A stretch of 64,000 nucleotides of DNA from Siniperca chuatsi (lineage: Eukaryota; Chordata; Actinopteri; Centrarchiformes; Sinipercidae). Each line of letters starts with the position of its first letter. The stretch's first letter is position 1. Under the pieces are notes generated by a model that searched no databases, had not been told where the DNA came from, and was given only the letters and a program-made list of their open reading frames with translations. Of this stretch, positions 36,801-64,000 are shown piece by piece. The stretch covers positions 10,432,501-10,496,500 of the forward strand of contig NC_058042.1 of NCBI RefSeq assembly GCF_020085105.1, written 5' to 3'. The translations under genes were made by a program, and so were the position numbers.

Positions 36801-36967
36801 ATCTTGAGGTCCCTCCACTCCAAGAAGCTGCACATCTTGGGCTTCCTGGCCAGTATGGTCTGGACCAGGTCTCTGGAGATCTTCTTCCTCTCCTTATCAG
36901 ACAGAGGCACATACCATTTCTGTAACCGCAGCTTTCCCTGCCGGCTGAACAACAGCATGAACTGCAT
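33813..36967 (-). CDS. ap1s2: AP-1 complex subunit sigma-1B (AP1S2)
   Basis: Four coding exons: 36967-36789, 35122-35014, 34890-34753, 33860-33813. All have GT-AG borders and give exactly 157 aa, the length of human AP1S2. The start ATG directly follows an acceptor AG, so exon 1 is non-coding; a matching donor (GAAG|gtaaag) is at 37,426. The protein runs [19 protein letters not shown] ... [14 protein letters not shown] ... [19 protein letters not shown] ... [16 protein letters not shown] ... [11 protein letters not shown], ending [15 protein letters not shown]. This is one longin-fold small adaptin chain. Family knowledge: it stabilises the AP-1 clathrin adaptor core and binds dileucine sorting signals at the trans-Golgi network and endosomes. 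[13 protein letters not shown] favours sigma-1B over sigma-1A. It is convergent with zrsr2, as in human Xp22. Confidence 0.96.
34361..34671. mobile_element. MITE in ap1s2 intron (between the last two exons)
   Basis: The left end AGAGCTGCAACGATTA and the right end TAATCATTAGTTGCCGCCCT are inverted matches. The interior holds TCGATCGATTAATTGAGAAAATC. The flanks CACAAAGTT and CTCCAAGTT are similar and may be an aged target-site duplication. It matches a well-known teleost element with CTGCAACTAACGATTA ends. Confidence 0.65.
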
Positions 36968-37425
36968 CTGAAAGAGGAAGTTCAGCTAAAAGTTATCTAC
37001 GGTTGAGATGAGATAAACATTGTTTTGAGAGAAAGACAAATCAAAAGAAGGTGAAGAAAAAATGATAGAATTAGTAAGTGATCTGTAATCATGTGACATT
37101 TATGATGAATATTATTTTTCCATGAAGAAAGGTAATTCACTAACGTTAGATCTAATGCTGATAAGTAAGAAACGCCCGAACAGGGAAATAACGTTACATG
37201 CATTATTTTCGACGGTAACACGACCTAGCCATTTGATCAAATGTATTTTAGATTTGGTAAATGTGACGTCCAGGAGGTTTTTGCACAAAGTTTCATTAGC
37301 TTACTTAGCTAACCTTGCTAAATGGCCACATATTAACATCAACAACACGCTATGTGTCATTTGCGCCCCCTCCTGCGACGCTTAGCTAGCTACAGTAGAC
37401 ACGAGAAGTAAACACGACTCTTTAC

Positions 37426-37560
37426 CTTCGACCGGGCCTTCGATTTAGTCACTTAGACGACTGGTAACTTAAGTAAATTCAAGCGAAAAACATAACCAAA
37501 GAGAGTAAACAGATATGACTGTGTTTCTGTGGGTTAGCTTCTTAGCCAGCTTGATGCTAA
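37426..37560 (-). other. Probable non-coding first exon of ap1s2
   Basis: Only the donor (37,426) is defined by sequence: GAAG|gtaaag in ap1s2 sense. The upstream end is unknown; it is bounded roughly by the CCAAT boxes beginning at 37,617. Inferred because coding exon 1 begins immediately after an acceptor AG. Confidence 0.45.
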
Positions 37561-37616
37561 ACTACCTAGCAGCCGGTGGTTGCTGGTGAGACAACGATTA
37601 ACACAACTGCGCTGTA

Positions 37617-37681
37617 ATTGGCTGAAAAAGCCACAGCTATGGAATTTGATTGGCTGAAAGATTCCGTTATTCGTTACGTCA
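37617..37681 (-). promoter_or_regulatory. ap1s2 promoter: two CCAAT boxes and a CRE-like site
   Basis: ATTGG at 37617-37621 and 37649-37653 reads CCAAT in ap1s2 sense, with starts exactly 32 bp apart. TTACGTCA at 37674-37681 (TGACGTAA in sense) is a CRE variant 21 bp farther upstream. Paired CCAAT boxes at about 32 bp plus a CRE are a known NF-Y/CREB promoter arrangement. Binding is inferred. Confidence 0.5.
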
Positions 37682-37689
37682 GTCCTAGC

Positions 37690-38259
37690 ACGCAGCTATG
37701 GTTTCCTGTGGCTGAAAGTTTACCACAGTTGTTTTCACTTCTCTTTGTTTGGTAAAAATCTAAGAAATCACAGTGTATCCTATCACATGACACTTTTATG
37801 CACATTAATAAAAACTACAACAAACATAGACATGTAGCTTTTATTTACAGGCAAGTGGGTGAAAAAAATGCATAAATACAAATGCAAACAGCATATAGTG
37901 TCAATAAGTCAAACTGTCACTGTAAACTGCATATAAGGGGTTGTATAGTGCAAGGGTGCTGGAATAAATATTGTCTGGTAATGTATGTAATACCTTACAT
38001 ACATACAGTAGGTGGTTTATATACAGTATGTGTATGTCTACAGTGTGTACAGTATACAGACTTACATTTGACAATAAGTTACAAATATGATCAGTGTGTA
38101 AAATATGATGCATTGTTATAGATGAACTATACCAAAAGGTATATAAAGTAGTTTGCGCTGCTTTGACCAATTACAGTAGCTGCTACACATTAATGCATCA
38201 GTATTAACAATCCAATAGATAATCTATAAGAACATGCATAAATATAACACTCACAAGGG
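37690..38259. other. Intergenic DNA, nothing seen
   Basis: AT-rich with several ACAGTATG-type words. No exon or defined repeat. Confidence 0.45.
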
Positions 38260-39420
38260 GGGTATAGCAAGCACTTTTACTTTTGATACTTTAAGTACAT
38301 TTTGCTGTTAATACCTCTGTACTTTTACTGAAGTACGATTTTGAATGCAGGTCTTTTACTTGTACTGCTGTATTTTTACATTGTGATATTGCTACTTTTT
38401 CTGAAGTAATTGATTAGAATATGTCTTTTACCCCTAGTGATTGTGTTTTCTTTGCTTGTTGTCTCAGACCCACTGTAACCTACAAGCCCAAGAATACAAA
38501 ATATATAAAACACTATACTGTGCAATAAAATGACTTTATGACTTTTGAGCATTTGTGTTATTTACTCATTGTGTCACTCTCTTTATTTCAGTTTTATGCT
38601 ACTTTATACTTATACACCACTACATTTCAGAGGGAAATATGGTAGTTTTTACTCAACTTCATTTATTTGACAGCTAGATACTTTGCATACAAAATAAAAT
38701 AAAACACAAGATAAGCATCTACAATATGATACATTGCTATACAGTAAATAAACCACCCAACAGTATATAAAATAGGTAGAATTAGCTCCGACACAACCAG
38801 CTACTGCATTCAAATGCTGCTTACATATTAATGCATCAGTAATGATAATCCAATAGTACAATATATACAGTGGTGGAAGAAGTATTCAGATCTTTTACTT
38901 AAGTAAATGTAGCAATACCACAGTGTAGAAATACTCTGTTGCAAGTAAAAGCCCTGCATTCAAATTCTTAAGAAAAAATACAAAAGTATTAGCATCAAAA
39001 TATATATAAGTATATATATACATATATAAAAGTACTCATTTCAGAATCATGTATATCAATATTACTGGATTGTAATTAGTGATGCATTAATGTGTGCATC
39101 ACTGTAATGTTGCAGATGGTAAAGGTGGGGATAATCGTAATTACTTTATATACTACTGGTTAACCTATAATAATATATCATAATTCATTTGTTGACTTTT
39201 TTATTTTGTATTAATAATATAAATCTGCAAAGTAACTAGTAACTACAGCTATCAAATAACTGTAGTGGAGTAAAAAGTACAATATTTGCCTCCAAAATGT
39301 AGTGGAGTAGAAGTATAAAAGTAGCATGAAATGGAAATACTCAAGTAAGGTACAAGTACCTGAAAATTGTGCTTAAGTATAGTGCTTGAGTAAATGTACT
39401 TGTACTAAATGTACCACTGA
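38260..39420. mobile_element. Two adjacent copies of the CAGTGGTGGA-ended repeat
   Basis: The copy at about 38,868-39,420 is nearly complete: ACAGTGGTGGAAGAAGTATT at the left, AAATGTACCACTGA at the right, with AAGTAAATGTAGCAATACCA and AGTAGAAGTATAAAAGTAGC inside. The copy at about 38,260-38,867 is in the opposite sense (TTTGATACTTTAAGTACATT, TACATTTCAGAGGGAAATAT) and is interrupted around 38,400-38,560. Shared phrases with 6,030-6,563 include AAACCACCCAACAG-like and AAATGCTGCTTA. Non-coding. Confidence 0.7.
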
Positions 39421-39908
39421 ATATATAATAATACAACACTGTATCTGCTCTTCTCATTATTATTCTCTCCTCTTCTGTTGATATTTGTTTTGCTTTTTAA
39501 TTCTCCCCTATAGGACTTCTTTGTATGAAAAGGTGCTTCACAAATAAGCTTTTTGGGAAAGTAGCTGCCTGTTTACGTTTGGATTGTGCCTTGAAACCGC
39601 AGAAAGGGAAGAACTAGAGGTGCTTTTGCGCCCCCTGTCGTCAAATAATCAAACAACAAGGACATAATGTTCAGAATGGATACACAGTTGCTACATACGT
39701 ACTCTACTGTGAAACCTGACGCGTTGTCATCTGAAGGGCCCGACTCTACATATCAAGCAGTTTGAGCCGGTGAGAGTGTGTGTGTGTGAGTACAGACTGT
39801 GAGTTTAACATTAAATGCTTTTGTCGTCACAAACAGCTGGATACTACTCGGCTAGCAAGCTCTAGCAGAGCAGCAGCGTCCGTAGAAAGTGTCGGATCAA
39901 ATCCACGG

Positions 39909-40043
39909 ATGTGTCACTGCATGGTAAGTTACCACAGTGATTAAGCTAAATTTAGTCGTTGTATTTATCATATACAAAGTCATATACAAACAGGCAAACA
40001 ACCGAGCTTGAAGCGCTGTATATTTGTTCTATGTGTGCAGTGA
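39909..40043 (+). promoter_or_regulatory. phka2 leader exon and splice-created upstream ORF
   Basis: An upstream non-coding exon ends at 39,923 with donor ATG|gtaagt and joins an acceptor whose exon starts at 40,041. After joining, ATG 39,909 reads five codons (MCHCM) and meets TGA formed by the first three bases of the next exon. The last of those codons is itself ATG followed directly by TGA. The main ATG at 40,053 is only 9 nt after this stop. In unspliced RNA the same frame continues into the intron. Start contexts are weak (C and T at -3). Confidence 0.5.
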
Positions 40044-59660
<19,617 letters not shown>

Positions 59661-59806
59661 AAAAGCAGGCTAGTGTGTCTTGCTGCTCCTGTCAAACACC
59701 TGGAAGAGACATGTTTTATAACTAAAGGATCAACTGTCCAAAGGCAGCAAAGCTTCTCATTATCAGCTCATACAATTCATGTGGTGCTTGTAACTATTTA
59801 CTCTTC

Positions 59807-59812
59807 AATAAA
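59807..59812 (+). terminator. Candidate phka2 poly(A) signal (proximal)
   Basis: AATAAA 147 nt after the TGA stop at 59,658-59,660. A second AATAAA lies at 60,286-60,291 and could define a longer 3' end. Confidence 0.45.
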
Positions 59813-61499
59813 CGCTGTAGCTTTCATTCACTGATGTAACACCATAGCCTTGACAGCTGATTGCAAACCACTATATAAGAATTTATTTTTTCTTTGTGAA
59901 TCTGTACCGTGAACTTATTTATTACTTAAACATGCTGCTCAAATGTATGTTTACAGGATTTACTTACATGCATTTTGTGTAAATTGAAATTTGCATCTCT
60001 GTGCTCTTGGTGTTGTGTGTGAGAATATTATATCAACAGTTATCTGTCTTGTAATTGAATATGTCTTATGTTTCAATTCTACTGAGCCCAGCAGTTATCA
60101 GAGTAAACATTCTGATCATTTCTGTGCACAAATTATTAATTATTTCCCTCAAATCAATAATTTGTAGTTCTACTGTTAAACTGTACTGTTTTCTACCTCT
60201 GTTACTTTTTTGTTTTTATCTGTATTTATTGATATGATAATTTATTGTTTTACAGTAATTGCTGACCTAAATATGTGGGGAAAATAATAAAATATCAATC
60301 ATAAAACAATTTGGCCCTCAAATTACTTGATCCCCCCCACAAATGACTAATTTGTGCATATGAATTAGCAAAAATTTGACCTCTGATAGTTTCCAGGCTA
60401 TTTAAACAGTAGTTCAGTGTTGATGATACTGAAACTTGTTGTAGTCTTGTATTAACATTAACCTGTATGGGAACAAGAATCCTAGTTTTCCTTGAGTGCT
60501 AAGATGTTTTTGTCTTTGTATATGTGTTGTGTGTTTTGTACAATGAATGAAAATTAATCCATCTGTCTGCATATGAATGTCAAGGTTTTGCTACAGATAT
60601 GGCGGTTCATTTATGTACTGTGAATTTAAGTTTATTTCTGGTATATTGGGGTAGAATTCTGCTTTAATAAGTGATACGTTTAATAAGTTTAGAAGTGTAT
60701 TATATGTATACAGTGTGTGTATATATACAGTATATGCACAATGTATACGTAAAGAATGAAATGGCAGTACAGCCAGATATTGGTAAAGTACCAGAGAGGT
60801 CTGGAGTATGTTGAATAGGGTCTTAGAGCGTTTCCCATACTTGAGGAAAAAAGTTTTAAACTTTCATTCCAGTGCTTTGATTTTGAAAGCAAAACAGCAA
60901 GAAACATGTTAAAATGTTGATATATGGCAGTACTAACCCTAACCCTGAATATACTACTATTACTGTTATAATACATTATGCAGGTTACCTATTTAACATT
61001 TAAAGACCTGTTCAATTATTTTAACAATGCAGTTACTCGTCATTTCCATCAGAAAAGTATGTTTATTATGACATTTCAAGTGTGTTCATACAACAATAAA
61101 ATCATTTGACCAATGATGGTAACTTATCATTTATCTATTTACTGTTTGCCACATATGCTCTTATTTTTTTGGCGCTTTGAGCACCACAAGTCAAGTGCCA
61201 TATAGTCCCATTATATAAAAAAAATGCAGACATCTCTACGGCTGATATCTCCAAAACCCGGCAACTCACACCAAAACAATATAGGTGGATAAATAGCACT
61301 GTAGGTAAGGGATAAAATATGTATTTTGATTTTGGGGTGAACTTTCCCTTTAAAAAGTTGATGATGTGTCAATGTTGTGTTCACAACTTGTTTCTGCTGC
61401 CACCAAGTGGCCAAATAAAATGTTATTATAGGTTTAAACTTATGAGAGCTATCTTTAAAAAGATCACAAGCTGGAAACTGTGAATGTTAAACATTAATA
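59813..61499. other. phka2 3' flank and intergenic DNA, no gene seen
   Basis: AT-rich; part may be distal phka2 3' UTR up to about 60,310. No exon or defined repeat was recognised. Confidence 0.5.
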
Positions 61500-61760
61500 A
61501 ATGGGCCACAGTATGCCCATGCTAACAGTGGGCTCACAGTATACCTACTGTTAGCGTGGGTATACACTGTGTGCATGTTAACAGTGGGTACACTACAGTC
61601 CCACAGTGGGCAAATTGTGGGCATGCTCTGGACCACAATTAGACATTGAGGCCCCCAGTGGGCCACGCACTAGATCCAATGCGGGCACAGAGTGGACCCA
61701 CTGTGCTCCACAGTGTCCCAGTGGGCAAGTAATGTTGTGGGCCCAGTGTCTGTCCATAAT
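61500..61760. repeat. Degenerate GTGGG-rich array
   Basis: About eight GTGGG words at 61528, 61556, 61584, 61606, 61617, 61658, 61721 and 61737 sit within about 215 bp. They are mixed with CCCAC, CCACAGTG and GCATG words on both strands. Units are irregular (11-63 bp apart, several near 28). It is more GC-rich than its surroundings. Class unknown; it looks like a decayed minisatellite. Confidence 0.45.
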
Positions 61761-62166
61761 AACATTTATTTGGTCCTACTTTGTACCTGCAGTACAGACT
61801 TGCCAAACCTGAACTCACTACTCACTATCATTACTAATATTACATATGCAGTATAATTGCACTTGAGATAAGTAGCAGTAATAAACTAAGAAGAGTCATA
61901 TGTTTCAATACTCACATTTACTGATTGATATGAATACTTGAATGAGGATAATGTACTGAGAATATTAAATTACATATGGAAAAAAATATAAATATATGGT
62001 ACACTTTAGTCCATAGGAATTTAAGCAAGAGCCCAACCGCATTAGAAGTAAAGTTGTGTAGCAGTGTATTTTTAACTTTAAGATTAAAATTTTCAAAACA
62101 TAGTTTTAAAGGAGAAATGGCTGAATACTCAAATCTATTTAACAAGTTGGACAGACAGTTCATATA

Positions 62167-62172
62167 TTTATT
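62167..62172 (-). terminator. Candidate poly(A) signal of the EGF-repeat gene
   Basis: TTTATT on the plus strand, AATAAA in gene sense, about 200 nt beyond the TGA stop at 62,375-62,377. Confidence 0.4.
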
Positions 62173-62374
62173 ATGTAACCATTCACTGGGAGTCCTTATT
62201 ACCAGTCGTGAAGACCACAGTCAGAGGAAGATGCACACTGTTGGTGAAGTGATACTTGCTTATGTGTTTTTTCTTGTCTCTTCAAACAAGAAGACATGAC
62301 GAGGCACAGACTGTTAGAAACAGTATGGACTCCACCAGGATGTCTGTCTTGGCCTGACTGAGGTGCTTTCCATC

Positions 62375-63998
62375 TCAACCAGCAGTGTTCGCTGTTGTCC
62401 TTGGTAGACATTTTTTCCAGCTGTAGGGGGAGAGGCGATGGGAGGCTGGGCAGGCACATTTATACCCACCTTTGTGGTTCACACACAGGTGGGAACACCC
62501 TCCATTCTTCCGATTGCACTCATTAATGTCTGGAGGAGAGGGAGGGAAATGAAGAGGAGTTTTCCAAAACTCACTCAGTATACATAATTACAGTGAATAT
62601 TTACACATAAACTCTCAGATTTATATGAATTTCACTCATTTCAACTTCCCCGTTGGCAACTGTTGCTACTGTTACAGATAGTAGCAAAAATGAAAAGACT
62701 GAAATGTAAAGACTGTAGCCTACACTGGATACATGCATCCAGCCCCAGCATCACAGGGGTAAAAAAACAAATTTTATACATTTGAGTTGTTTTTTATGCA
62801 TTAATTTAATGTGTCTGATTAAGGGAGAGCTGCACTTGCATTATGAGGATGAGGCAGCCCATGATAAAGTCCTGCCACTTTCAGAGTGCTTGGACTGTAA
62901 ACATCTGACTGAAGATACAAAATATAAGTTTTAACTGAATTCAAAATATGCATACACTTCACCTAAGAGTGGAACTTTGGTTATTGGGGCACAATAGTCC
63001 TATACTGGCTCACTACACTGGTACCTGCACACAAAGGTGGCAACTTTTTATATCTCATTTGTTTAATCCCTACGAAAACCAAAGTGTAAAAACTTGTAGC
63101 AATTTGTAGCTTTACGGGGAGTTATGTGCTGCACTATTTCTTGGCTGGGCGCAGTAACTTTCTGGAGTATTCAATAGATGCCTGGCAACTCACGGTGATG
63201 ACAAGACTCCCAGCTAGATGTTTCCCACTGTTTCCAGTCTTTATGCTATGCTAAGCTAAGCTAACCAGCTGCTGGCTCCATATTGGACAGACAGATATGG
63301 GAGTGGTCTCATCTAATTCCTGGCAAGAAAGCGATTAAGCGTATTTCCCAAAATGTTGAACTACTCCTTTACATGAACCTGATTAAGTAGGCCATGAATA
63401 ATAAAAATAAATGTTTTCCTCCATTAATATTAATTTTGTGCAGCAAGGCCCTCCAAATACAATTTTAGAAAAAAAAACTGTGTTTCAAGTATTAAGTTTT
63501 TGCCATAATATGTCTTCACACAGATGCACTAATGTGAAAATGTCCCACATACCATACACCATCCTGATACAGATGAGTGTGCATGACCCCACTGACCTTT
63601 GCAGCGTCGCCCATCTCTTTGGAGTGTGTATCCTCTGGGGCAGATGCAGCGGTGAGAGCCTGGCAGGTTGACACACTGCCACTCGCACCTTTCCTCCTGG
63701 CACTCATTTATATCTGTGTGTGGACACAACCAGGAAGCTCAGACTTTTGACACATGTTGGATAAATCTATTGATTTTTTTCCTACCTACACACTCCTCCC
63801 TGAGAGCTTGTGCAGTTGAATTCTCAGGTGTTGTTGTCGGTTGCTTCCTGTACCCAGGTGGACACTCTGCGATGCAGCTGTGTCCATTTCCAGCTAAAAT
63901 GTGTCCGTACGTGCAGGAGCATCGGTAGGATCCTGGTGAGTTGTGGCACTGCTCCATACATGGCCCAAGCCCCTGATTAACAGCACACTCATCTATAT
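62375..63998 (-). CDS. C-terminal exons of a calcium-binding EGF-repeat protein (partial)
   Basis: Three exons: 63998-63786, 63713-63597, 62529-62375. All are joined in phase 1, as usual for EGF modules; the gene continues beyond the window, whose last two bases supply the acceptor AG. Each exon begins an EGF module with the calcium-binding D-I-[DN]-E-C start. Module 1 ([18 protein letters not shown] ... [10 protein letters not shown]) is followed by [14 protein letters not shown] and a Thr/Ser-rich spacer. Module 2 is [14 protein letters not shown] ... [17 protein letters not shown]. Module 3 is [16 protein letters not shown] ... [13 protein letters not shown], after which the chain stops nine residues past the last Cys. 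Such modules occur in secreted matrix proteins of the fibulin/hemicentin/fibrillin type, but the usual fibulin C-terminal domain is absent here. The precise member is not identified. Confidence 0.75.
63090..63370. repeat. Teleost GCTAAGCTAAGCTAACC-type repeat
   Basis: Contains TATGCTAAGCTAAGCTAACC (one-base variants), AGCTGCTGGCTCCATATT, GGACAGACAGATATGGGAGT, GGCAAGAAAGCGATTAAGCG and TATTTCCCAAAATGTTGAAC. This phrase order is typical of an abundant fish interspersed repeat. It lies in the last intron of the EGF-repeat gene. Confidence 0.6.
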
Positions 63999-64000
63999 CT

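Noticed and set aside
60930-60955. Telomere-like CTAACCCTAACCCTG
   Set aside because: Only two units; too short for an interstitial telomeric array.

Overview
The window is animal nuclear DNA, almost certainly from a teleost fish. Genes are split by GT-AG introns, intergenic DNA is AT-rich with CA, TATC and GA microsatellites, and there are many short dispersed repeats of types typical of fish genomes. Proteins were compared with vertebrate families from memory; no search was run.

Layout. 1-7,740: intergenic, mostly repeats. 7,851-13,419 (minus): btbd1, 8 coding exons, 485 aa. 14,263-16,240: a 5'-truncated, frame-broken LINE flanked by 15-bp target-site duplications. 17,503-23,028 (plus): tm6sf1, 10 coding exons, 367 aa, with one GC-AG intron. 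24,628-31,639 (plus): zrsr2, 11 coding exons, 629 aa, with a very long RS-type tail. 33,813-36,967 (minus): ap1s2, 4 coding exons, 157 aa, tail-to-tail with zrsr2. 40,053-59,660 (plus): phka2, 32 coding exons including a candidate 24-nt microexon, 1,237 aa. Inside one phka2 intron, on the opposite strand, lies a two-exon gene (53,402-52,000) encoding a ZAD-like C4 zinc-finger protein of unknown function, partly overlapped by a direct duplication. 62,375-63,998 (minus): the last three exons of an EGF-repeat protein that continues beyond the window.

The genes do not form one pathway: a Cul3-type BTB adaptor, a multispanning EXPERA-type membrane protein, a minor-spliceosome 3' splice-site factor, the sigma-1 subunit of AP-1, and the alpha regulatory subunit of phosphorylase kinase. 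They are ordinary conserved genes. The human counterparts, from general knowledge, lie on 15q25 (BTBD1, TM6SF1) and Xp22 (ZRSR2, AP1S2, PHKA2), so the order joins two human blocks.

The least expected features are the nested ZAD-like gene with its internal duplication, the phka2 microexon, a phka2 upstream ORF whose stop codon is created by splicing, a phka2 acceptor preceded by 11 G, a GC-AG intron in tm6sf1, and a degenerate GTGGG-rich array at 61.5-61.75 kb. No tRNA, rRNA, CRISPR array or prokaryotic signal was seen.
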